Under the pieces are notes generated by a model that saw nothing but the letters and a program-made list of their open reading frames with translations, was not told the DNA's origin and searched no databases. DNA of 15,933 nt, from positions 1-15,933 of the forward strand of contig JAQVZN010000006.1 in the NCBI GenBank assembly GCA_028708155.1. Reading direction: 5' to 3'. This DNA is from Minisyncoccota bacterium (GTDB taxonomy: Bacteria > Patescibacteriota > Minisyncoccia > Minisyncoccales > Minisyncoccaceae). The position numbers were made by a program, and so were the translations under genes. Positions within the stretch are counted from its first letter, which is position 1; the number at the start of each line of letters is the position of its first letter. This document shows, piece after piece, positions 1 to 5,695 of the stretch.

Positions 1-166
1 TAATTTCTCCACCAGTAAGAATTAAACTCTTAAAATTATCCTTATTTCTATTTAAAATTGCCCTAATTTCATTTGTTGTTTTATCTTTTTTTAAAAAGCG
101 CTCTTGAATGCAAAATTTACATCGATTGTTACACTTAAATCCTGTTTTTACATTAATGCTTCTCAT
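1..166 (-). CDS. Radical SAM protein, N-terminal fragment (third radical SAM of the hxs operon)
   Basis: This is the first 55 residues of a protein cut by the left window edge. Residues 12-19 read CNNRCKFC, the CxxxCxxC motif that binds the [4Fe-4S] cluster of radical SAM enzymes. Residues 51-54 (TGGE) are the start of the GGEP motif that contacts S-adenosylmethionine. The cluster motif comes only 11 residues after the start, so there is no long N-terminal domain as I recall for HxsB and HxsC. It is therefore probably not a standard HxsC, although it may fill that place in the system. The ATG overlaps the stop codon of the upstream TPR gene (ATGA at 163-166), which suggests translational coupling and membership in the hxs operon. 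The radical SAM assignment is secure; the substrate and subfamily cannot be told from this fragment. Confidence 0.85.
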   Translation of the reverse strand, partial: MRSINVKTGFKCNNRCKFCIQERFLKKDKTTNEIRAILNRNKDNFKSLILTGGEI

Positions 167-1383
167 CTCTTTTTTAAACTATTAATCTTTTTTATAATAG
201 AACCTTCGTTACCTATTTCCTTAATTTCTATATATTCTTTTTCTTTTTTCGTTAAAGAATTAATTAAAAGTAATGCCTCATTAATCTTCTCTTCTTTATC
301 ATTCCCAATTATAATTAATTCGTAATAAGATAATAATTTAAAAAAATTTAAATTAGTTCTTTCTGTAAAGTATTTATATCTATTTTGAGGAATAACTTCT
401 AATATTTCTATCGTTTTTTGAAAATATTTTTCTGCTTCTTCGTATTTTTTTTCTTTAATTTCTAATTTTCCTAAACCGTAATATAATAAACATGAATAAT
501 AATAAAACTTATAAAATTCATTAATATTTAAGCTTGAAATAATAATATTAAAAATTTTATCAAATTTTTTTCTTGCCTCATCTTTATTATCTTTTTTTAA
601 ATTTGCTATGGCTGAAGCATAAAGACCTAAAATTAAGCTTTCTTTTTTATTTCCTTGGAAGAACCCTTTCTCGCTAGAAAGTTTAAAAATTTTATCATAA
701 TCTTTTAATCCAACTAGAGACATCATGAGAAAATATTTTATTTCTCTTTTTTGATCTTCTAAAACAAATAATTCTTTTTTGAGGAAACAATCACCTGCTT
801 CTTTGTATCTACCTAATTCGAGAAATATCTCTCCTAACTGTTTTATGGTTTTAGCTTTATTAACATCGCTTGAATTATCTTTAAGATTTTCTTCAACCAA
901 TCGAATTGCTTTTTTACTTTTTCCTATTTTCAAAAAACACCTTGAAAAATTTACAACCAAATCATCAACTTTATTAGATTTTAAATTTATATATTTTTTT
1001 TTAATTTCATTAAATTTTAATATATACTCTATCGCTAAATCATAATTCCCCTCACTTTCAGCAATTAAAACTAAATTTTTTAAAGCGATTAAAATAAAAT
1101 TACTATTTTGGATTTTAGAATTATAAACATTTTCAAATAAAATTCTGGCTTCTATATTTTTACCTTGAGAAAAATATAATTTTCCAAGTTCATTCATCGC
1201 CTCAACGCTCCCTTCTTTATTTCTTTTTATTAAAAAATATAAAATTTTTTCTGCTTGATCAGCTTTCCCAGATTTGAGATATTTTTTACTTTTTTCAAGA
1301 TTTAACTTGCTGAAATTTTTATACTCTTTTATAAAAATATATCCAAGAATTAAGATTAAGATTAAGATTAAAAATTCCATCAT
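163..1383 (-). CDS. Membrane-anchored TPR-repeat protein
   Basis: This 406-residue protein starts with one very hydrophobic segment (about residues 3-19, a run of L and I), followed by Lys-rich sequence, so it is probably an N-terminal membrane anchor or uncleaved signal. The rest is helical and Lys/Glu-rich with TPR-type pairs of helices, for example around residues 33-50 and 52-85 and again near the C-terminus (YGLGKLEIKEKKYEEAEKYF). TPR domains bind proteins or peptides, so it may dock the maturases or the modified peptide at the membrane; that role is inferred from position only. The gene starts 8 nt after the HxsA stop and its own stop overlaps the start of the next radical SAM gene by 4 nt, placing it inside the operon. 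Two adjacent ATGs (1383 and 1380) are possible starts. No enzymatic motif is visible. Confidence 0.8.
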   Translation of the reverse strand: MMEFLILILILILGYIFIKEYKNFSKLNLEKSKKYLKSGKADQAEKILYFLIKRNKEGSVEAMNELGKLYFSQGKNIEARILFENVYNSKIQNSNFILIALKNLVLIAESEGNYDLAIEYILKFNEIKKKYINLKSNKVDDLVVNFSRCFLKIGKSKKAIRLVEENLKDNSSDVNKAKTIKQLGEIFLELGRYKEAGDCFLKKELFVLEDQKREIKYFLMMSLVGLKDYDKIFKLSSEKGFFQGNKKESLILGLYASAIANLKKDNKDEARKKFDKIFNIIISSLNINEFYKFYYYSCLLYYGLGKLEIKEKKYEEAEKYFQKTIEILEVIPQNRYKYFTERTNLNFFKLLSYYELIIIGNDKEEKINEALLLINSLTKKEKEYIEIKEIGNEGSIIKKINSLKKR

Positions 1384-1391
1384 ATTTTAAT

Positions 1392-2039
1392 TTAATGCAT
1401 CGTACTACTTGAATGGCAAGAATAATGACTAGCGTGGCAAGAATCATGACAAGAGCTGTGATTTGAGTGACAAGAGCTGTGACTATCATGACAAGAGCTG
1501 TGGCTATCATGACAAGAACTGTGATTAGTATGGCATGAATTGTGAGTATTATTATGACAAGAATAATGACCATCGAAAGGAGTATCCATTTCGTTGTGAC
1601 CAGAAACATGACAAGAATCATGAATATATCCCCAACTATCAGTATTATTTACATGACAAGAACAATGCTGCTCCGAATGACAAGAACCATGGCTAGTGTG
1701 GCAAGAATCATGACAGGAACTGTGACTAGCATGGCAAGAATCATGACAAGAACTGTGAGTAGTATAAGAATTATGCAACCCCTTGTCAGCATTATTTACT
1801 AAATAACTTGTATGGTCAGGAATATTATGTGTTCCTGTTTCTAATGAATAATGTCCTCCTCCATTAGCATTATTTAATAAATAACTATTATGAGCATCAG
1901 CTGTCGTACCATAAAAAACAGTTCCTAAAACAACAGTAGTTATAGCTAAATTAACTGCATTTTTTTTATCAATATTCCCCTCTTCTTCTGTCAAAAAATC
2001 TGTAATATCTTTTTTAATTTTGGGTAATTTGTTTGCCAT
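1392..2039 (-). CDS. hxsA: HxsA-like His-Xaa-Ser repeat peptide, predicted substrate of the radical SAM maturases
   Basis: This 215-residue protein looks like the modified substrate (RiPP-type precursor) of the system. Residues 1-28 form a charged leader; residues 29-44 are hydrophobic and end in ADA (47-49), which resembles a signal-peptide cleavage site. From residue 50 on, the chain has 34 His; residues 1-49 have none. His-x-Ser occurs 26 times: first at a 13-residue spacing (H50, H63, H76, H89), then densely from residue 95 to 209, mostly as HxSC and HxS units. All 16 Cys lie after residue 97 and 15 are directly followed by His. An upstream ATG-less extension to 2087 would overlap the previous gene; the ATG at 2039, 10 nt after that gene's stop, gives the expected leader MANKLPKIKK and is preferred. 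Family assignment rests on the repeats plus the adjacent hxsB and hxsD. Confidence 0.85.
   Translation of the reverse strand: MANKLPKIKKDITDFLTEEEGNIDKKNAVNLAITTVVLGTVFYGTTADAHNSYLLNNANGGGHYSLETGTHNIPDHTSYLVNNADKGLHNSYTTHSSCHDSCHASHSSCHDSCHTSHGSCHSEQHCSCHVNNTDSWGYIHDSCHVSGHNEMDTPFDGHYSCHNNTHNSCHTNHSSCHDSHSSCHDSHSSCHSNHSSCHDSCHASHYSCHSSSTMH
1413..1757 (-). repeat. Short tandem repeats encoding the HxSC/HxS core of HxsA
   Basis: The DNA is made of imperfect units that encode HxSC (12 nt) and HxS (9 nt). They combine into 21-nt (HSSCHDS) and 33-nt (HSSCHDSCHAS) higher units. Cys codons at residues 169, 176, 183, 190 and 197 keep an exact 7-residue spacing; those at 98, 109 and 120 keep an 11-residue spacing. 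The two dense blocks are separated by a non-repetitive linker near residues 130-157 containing W136 and P154. Such repeats can expand or shrink by slippage. Confidence 0.85.
1758..1892 (-). repeat. 13-residue (39-nt) repeats between leader and Cys-rich core of HxsA
   Basis: Four segments start with HxS at residues 50, 63, 76 and 89. Segments one and three are clearly related (HNSYLLNNANGGG and HTSYLVNNADKGL), so a 26-residue unit may have been duplicated. These segments have no Cys, unlike the core that follows. Confidence 0.6.
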
Positions 2040-2049
2040 ATTTATTGAA

Positions 2050-3096
2050 TTATAACTCTTCTGTTTCTTTTTGACAACCTTTTTCAATGCTAGGAAGTTT
2101 TTTAAACAACCTTAAGCATTGAGGATCTGGAGCAAAAGGATCTCCAAAATATCCATTAGCAACGCACTTAGCCCCTCCTAAACATTCATTAAAAAAAGGG
2201 CATTTTTTACATTCTTTATTACAATTATCATAATTTCTTAATTCTATTAGCTCCTTACTTGTTTCCATTATTTCTCTAAAGTTATTTACAAGCAAGCTGC
2301 CACATAGAATAGGAAGTCTCCTACAAGGATAGACATCAGCGTTCGGAAGTACTGAAAAACTAAAATATCCAGCATTGCAAATTCCATTAGGAATATGCTC
2401 CATCTGCTGAGCATACAATCCTTCTTCGCAGCCTACTCCCAAATGAAAATCTCCACTATTTTCTTTTTGAATAAATTTTAACATCTCCTGATTTTCTTGA
2501 GGGGTGATCATTAATCCTTGCATTTTTTTACCCATTCCAATTGGTACCAACCTTCTTATTCCAATTGATTTTACTCCGATTTCTTTAGCTAGTTTTATTA
2601 ACTTAGGAATTTCTTTTAAATTTTTACTAGTGATTGTCGTTGAAATATTGCAAGGAATTTTATTTTCTGCTAAAAGTTTTAATCCTCTAACAGCCCTATC
2701 AAAAGAATTTTTTCCTCTAATCTGATCATTTATTTTTTCAAGCCCCTCTAAGCTTACTTGAACATAAGACACTTTTAAATCTTTTAATTTTGAAATTACT
2801 TGACTATCAATTAAAGTTCCGTTAGATAAAATGCCATAACTAACTTTATCTCTATGGTTATAACAATTTTCTAATATCTCCCAAAAATCTTCTCTTATAA
2901 AAGGCTCTCCCCCAGTAAAAGAAATTCTATTACTATTTTTATCAAAATTCCACTCATCTAACTGATTATAATATTTATCTAAAATTTCAAAAACTTGAAT
3001 AGTGGAAATCTCTTCTTTTATTAATTTTTCATCTTTATAACAATGAGTGCAACAAAGATTACATCTTTCGGTTATGTGCCATTGTAAATGAAACAT
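2050..3096 (-). CDS. Radical SAM/SPASM peptide maturase (second of the hxs operon)
   Basis: This 348-residue enzyme has the radical SAM motif at residues 12-19 (CNLCCTHC) and TGGEP at 61-65. The C-terminal part is a SPASM-type domain with many Cys (240, 258, 265, 292, 296, 299, 305, 311, 327) expected to hold extra Fe-S clusters; the end GGAKC...APDPQC is typical of SPASM maturases of ribosomal peptides. It lies directly before the HxsA gene and directly after hxsB. Standard Hxs systems use HxsB with HxsC; the very short N-terminus here does not look like HxsC as I recall it, so it may be a replacement or an enzyme for a second modification. The ATG at 3096 shares one base with the hxsB stop (TAATG) and puts the motif LQWHITERCNL near the N-terminus as usual; a GTG at 3108 is a less likely start. 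Confidence 0.88.
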   Translation of the reverse strand: MFHLQWHITERCNLCCTHCYKDEKLIKEEISTIQVFEILDKYYNQLDEWNFDKNSNRISFTGGEPFIREDFWEILENCYNHRDKVSYGILSNGTLIDSQVISKLKDLKVSYVQVSLEGLEKINDQIRGKNSFDRAVRGLKLLAENKIPCNISTTITSKNLKEIPKLIKLAKEIGVKSIGIRRLVPIGMGKKMQGLMITPQENQEMLKFIQKENSGDFHLGVGCEEGLYAQQMEHIPNGICNAGYFSFSVLPNADVYPCRRLPILCGSLLVNNFREIMETSKELIELRNYDNCNKECKKCPFFNECLGGAKCVANGYFGDPFAPDPQCLRLFKKLPSIEKGCQKETEEL

Positions 3097-4523
3097 TATC
3101 GTATCCACTTTTTAAATATTTCTAATACTTCTCTGTCTTCTATTTTTAAAAAAATATAATCGAGCATCGCTGTATGAAGTTTACATCTATCAGTCATTTT
3201 AATATTTGGAAAAAGATTATTATATAAAGTATAATTTAATACTGGACAAATACCGCAATATGGCTTATAAACACATTCGTCGCAAGAAAAATTTTCTAGA
3301 GTCGAAGCTGTGATTAAAGCTTTCTCTTTTGGGCATTCTGTAATATCTTCATAATTATTTTTAAAAACATTTCCTAAAAGAAATAAGTCATTTCCTGTCA
3401 TTCTTCCTTCATCACAAGAATAAACATCTCCATTGTAAAAATATGCTAATTGTCCAGTTCCTGCACCGCAAGGACTTCTTAAGTCTAAAAAAGCATTCCC
3501 CTGTTCTTTAAATATTTTTTCAAGCATTATCATTACTCCCCTTTCCCTAATATCAATTCCTTTTTTATTTTTTTCTATAATATAGTCCATTCCTTTTTTC
3601 CAATAAAAAATAAATTCTTCTGGACTATAACCAAATTCTTCTCTTTTTTCATCTCCAAAAGAATTTCCTAGAAAACTAAGCTGTCTTAAATGTATTACTC
3701 TAAGATCGTACTTAATATACTCATCAATAACTTCTTTAATATGTTCTAAAGAATATTTAGTTAATGTTGGCAGAGCACCTATTTTTTTAACAGAAGGATC
3801 AACTTCTTTCTTTTTCATTTTTTTTATCCATCCTGAAACAATCTCATAGCTTCCAATAGGATTTAAAAAAGGTCTATTTTTATCGTGGACATGTTTGGGT
3901 CCATCCAACGAAGTACATAAATTAACCTTACTTTCTAAAAAATAATCATAAATTTCTTCGGTCATTAAAGACAAATTTGTAACTAAAGAAAAATTTAAGT
4001 TTTTATTCAGCTTTTTATTTTTTTCTTTAGCATATTCAATTATGAATTTAATTGTTTTGAAATTTATTAAAGGCTCTCCTCCTTGAAACTCAATTGTTAT
4101 GTTTTTATTAGGTGATTGAAAAATTAAATCTACAGTTTTTTGAGCAACATCTTCTTTCATATCATAAATATCTTTTTGCAATTCTGGGCTGCCAGCTTGA
4201 CAATAGACACAAAGATGATTGCATCTTTTAGTAATAATTATGATATGCAAAGAAACCCCTTTTTTAAGTAAAAAATTATTTTTTGTACGATATAATCTAG
4301 TTAACTTTTTTACATCTATCTTATCTTTTATAAAACCTTTTGAAGCAAGATCTTTATAAATATCACCTTCTTTATCTAAGGTTCCATTTAAAAAATTTTG
4401 AAAATCAGTTTCTGATAATTTAATAAAAAAGATTTCATTAGCTAATAAATAAAAATCGTTAAGCTTTTTAAATCTAAAAAAACCCACCTTATTTCCATTA
4501 ATTTTATCAATTTCTATAGACAT
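3096..4523 (-). CDS. hxsB: His-Xaa-Ser system radical SAM maturase HxsB
   Basis: This 475-residue protein has three parts. Residues 1-85 form an N-terminal domain (GFFRFKKLNDFYLLANE, then a 'KGF' segment) as in HxsB and other peptide-binding maturases. The radical SAM core follows with C101, C105, C108 (CNHLCVYC) and FQGGEP at 146-151. The C-terminal SPASM domain has PCGAGTGQLAYFYNGDVYSC followed by DEGRM, then CDECVYKPYCGIC and a final DRCKLH. The CGAxTGQLAY...VYxCDEGRM signature is what I recognise as HxsB. It is expected to use S-adenosylmethionine and Fe-S clusters to modify the HxsA core in the cytoplasm; the exact bond made is not known from sequence. Its start overlaps the upstream HxsD-like gene by 10 nt, with AGGA just before the ATG. 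Length and domain order appear complete. Confidence 0.87.
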   Translation of the reverse strand: MSIEIDKINGNKVGFFRFKKLNDFYLLANEIFFIKLSETDFQNFLNGTLDKEGDIYKDLASKGFIKDKIDVKKLTRLYRTKNNFLLKKGVSLHIIIITKRCNHLCVYCQAGSPELQKDIYDMKEDVAQKTVDLIFQSPNKNITIEFQGGEPLINFKTIKFIIEYAKEKNKKLNKNLNFSLVTNLSLMTEEIYDYFLESKVNLCTSLDGPKHVHDKNRPFLNPIGSYEIVSGWIKKMKKKEVDPSVKKIGALPTLTKYSLEHIKEVIDEYIKYDLRVIHLRQLSFLGNSFGDEKREEFGYSPEEFIFYWKKGMDYIIEKNKKGIDIRERGVMIMLEKIFKEQGNAFLDLRSPCGAGTGQLAYFYNGDVYSCDEGRMTGNDLFLLGNVFKNNYEDITECPKEKALITASTLENFSCDECVYKPYCGICPVLNYTLYNNLFPNIKMTDRCKLHTAMLDYIFLKIEDREVLEIFKKWIR

Positions 4524-4720
4524 TTTCCTGATTCAAATAATAAATAATTACAAAATTCATCTTGAATGATATCCTTCACTTCCTCGTTAATATCATCTAT
4601 TTTAACAATAAAAAAATTTGACTCTTCTAAAAAATCTATTTTTGCCAAAGACTCATAAACTTGAATGGTTTTCTTAAGACTTTCCTTTTTGTAAATATTT
4701 TTATTAATTTTTATCTCCAT
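4514..4720 (-). CDS. HxsD-like small protein
   Basis: This 68-residue protein has a beta-strand start (MEIKINKNIYKKESLKKTI), a helix, then FFIVKIDD and a helix with EFCNYLLFES. The order strand-helix-strand-helix and the 'iY..eslkk..q' start resemble a shortened HxsD fold, so I call it HxsD-like; there is no strong diagnostic motif. It overlaps hxsD by 17 nt and hxsB by 10 nt, so it is translated with them. Two Cys (in EFC and GKC) are present. The ATG at 4720 is preferred over a GTG three bases upstream. It may act with HxsB as a peptide-recognition or delivery subunit, by analogy with small RRE-type partners; this is inference. Confidence 0.65.
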   Translation of the reverse strand: MEIKINKNIYKKESLKKTIQVYESLAKIDFLEESNFFIVKIDDINEEVKDIIQDEFCNYLLFESGKCL

Positions 4721-5192
4721 CACACTTAAACATTTTACAATATTCTGAATTTTTTTCTTTTAAAATCTCATTATTAACTGCTTTGTGAACATTATCATTA
4801 GAATTTATCTCCTCCCATGTTTTACAAATTCCTTTTGGATCATTTATCTTAACCTGAGAATGACTTTCTTCCCAAGTTTTACAGATTCCTTTAGGGTCAT
4901 TTATTCTAGGAGCTTCAACTCGACCATAAAGAGCGGAAGTCACGATTATTTCTCTAATCTTTTTATTTTCTTCAGATATTTTTAACCTTAAGCTTGCATT
5001 AATAAGCTCATTTTTAAACTCATCTATTATTTTTTCCAAATCTTCGTTTTCTTTTTTTGACTTTATTTTAACCTGAATTTTTCCATCTTCAAAATTATCT
5101 AAAAAAATATAGTAATTATCTAAAAAAACATAAGCTGTTCCAAAAATAGCTCTTAATGAATAAACTTTTGTATCTATAGTTATTATTTCCAT
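4704..5192 (-). CDS. hxsD: HxsD-family protein with a duplicated C-terminal motif
   Basis: Residues 1-90 match what I know of HxsD: a start with KVYSLRAIFGTAYVFLDNYYI, then strands, then a helix ending in FKNELINASLRLKISEENKK and IREIIVTSALYG. HxsD is a small partner protein of unknown function in His-Xaa-Ser systems. The present protein is longer (162 residues) because of a C-terminal extension: residues 97-109 and 116-128 both read INDPKGICKTWEE, and the tail has C152 and C157. The extension contains one Cys, one Lys and one Trp per copy, so it could be a docking element or even a second modified segment. It starts 2 nt after the stop of the upstream secreted-protein gene and its end overlaps the HxsD-like gene, so it is part of the same operon. 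Confidence 0.82.
   Translation of the reverse strand: MEIITIDTKVYSLRAIFGTAYVFLDNYYIFLDNFEDGKIQVKIKSKKENEDLEKIIDEFKNELINASLRLKISEENKKIREIIVTSALYGRVEAPRINDPKGICKTWEESHSQVKINDPKGICKTWEEINSNDNVHKAVNNEILKEKNSEYCKMFKCDGDKN
4791..4904 (-). repeat. 57-nt tandem duplication in hxsD
   Basis: Two adjacent 57-nt units encode 19 residues each. The first 13 residues of each unit are identical (INDPKGICKTWEE), the remaining 6 differ (SHSQVK against INSNDN). The DNA copies differ mainly at third codon positions (for example ttttggatc against tttagggtc on the plus strand), which points to an old duplication kept under selection for the peptide. Confidence 0.85.
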
Positions 5193-5194
5193 AA

Positions 5195-5635
5195 TTAAAG
5201 AGGATTACTTACCTTACAACACAACATATACCCTGTTTGAGCTGAAGTTAACATTTCTGTAACATAATATCCTGCTGGACAAGCAGTTGTTGTTGCTGCC
5301 CCAAAAGCCACTAATTGACAAACACTATCAACATAATCTTTTGTCGCTATAGTTTTTCCTATATCAGAAGAATCTGTTGACGTTTGAGAAATAATTTTTC
5401 CGAAAATAGAACTATTGCCATTTGGATTAACATAATAAGCTTGATTACTAGAATCATATAATATCGGAACGGTTAAAGTCCCTGATTTTATTTGAGCAGC
5501 AGCACTTGTATTAAGAGGAATAAAATAAGAGCTCGGCATAGTAGTTGTTGGTTCAGACCATCCAAAAACCATATAAGAGGTAAAAAAAATCGCTGAGATA
5601 AGAATGGAAAAAATTAATACTTTTTTCTTGTTCAT
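5195..5635 (-). CDS. Secreted PilV-like/tip-adhesin-like protein of Patescibacteria type
   Basis: This 146-residue protein has a signal sequence or membrane anchor at residues 5-24, followed by GWSEPTTTMPSSYFIPLNTS and AAAQIKSGTLTV. That 'W..EPT...P......PLNTS..AQ.KSG' pattern is frequent in exported proteins of Parcubacteria, often compared with the PilV pilus-tip adhesin. Later come YYVNPNG and ATKDYVDS, and a Cys-containing C-terminus (C106, C119, C139, C140). It is outside the membrane by prediction. It is the first gene of the hxs operon, 2 nt before hxsD and just downstream of a good promoter, so it may be a surface partner of the modified HxsA product. Function is not shown by the sequence. 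No clear ribosome binding site precedes the ATG. Confidence 0.72.
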   Translation of the reverse strand: MNKKKVLIFSILISAIFFTSYMVFGWSEPTTTMPSSYFIPLNTSAAAQIKSGTLTVPILYDSSNQAYYVNPNGNSSIFGKIISQTSTDSSDIGKTIATKDYVDSVCQLVAFGAATTTACPAGYYVTEMLTSAQTGYMLCCKVSNPL

Positions 5636-5666
5636 ATTTATATTTTTATTTATTATATTTTAATAT

Positions 5667-5695
5667 ATTTTACCATTTAAAAATAAAAAAGTAAA
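5667..5695 (-). promoter_or_regulatory. Promoter of the hxs operon (extended -10)
   Basis: On the minus strand, TTTACT (5690-5695) and TAAAAT (5667-5672) are separated by 17 nt, and TGG directly precedes the -10, giving an extended -10 (TGnTAAAAT). The -35 touches the glycosyltransferase stop codon. The predicted start near 5660 leaves a short leader of about 25 nt before the ATG at 5635. AT-rich DNA produces chance matches, but spacing and extended -10 are good. Confidence 0.6.

Noticed and set aside
1319..1621. 100-residue minus-strand reading frame rich in I, L, V, T and M
   Set aside because: It is another frame of the hxsA repeat DNA, kept open by the repeat periodicity; it overlaps both hxsA and the TPR gene and has no family features.
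1413..1757. CRISPR array or minisatellite as explanation for the short repeats
   Set aside because: Units are 9-12 nt, all in frame, without spacers, and encode the HxS core; no cas genes are nearby.
1542..1802. 86-residue plus-strand reading frame with MTRIM-type repeats
   Set aside because: It is the antisense of the hxsA repeats. Its repetitive look comes from the repeats on the other strand.
2040..2087. N-terminal extension of HxsA (16 residues, Lys-rich)
   Set aside because: It would overlap the preceding radical SAM gene by 38 nt; the ATG at 2039 gives a normal leader 10 nt after the previous stop.
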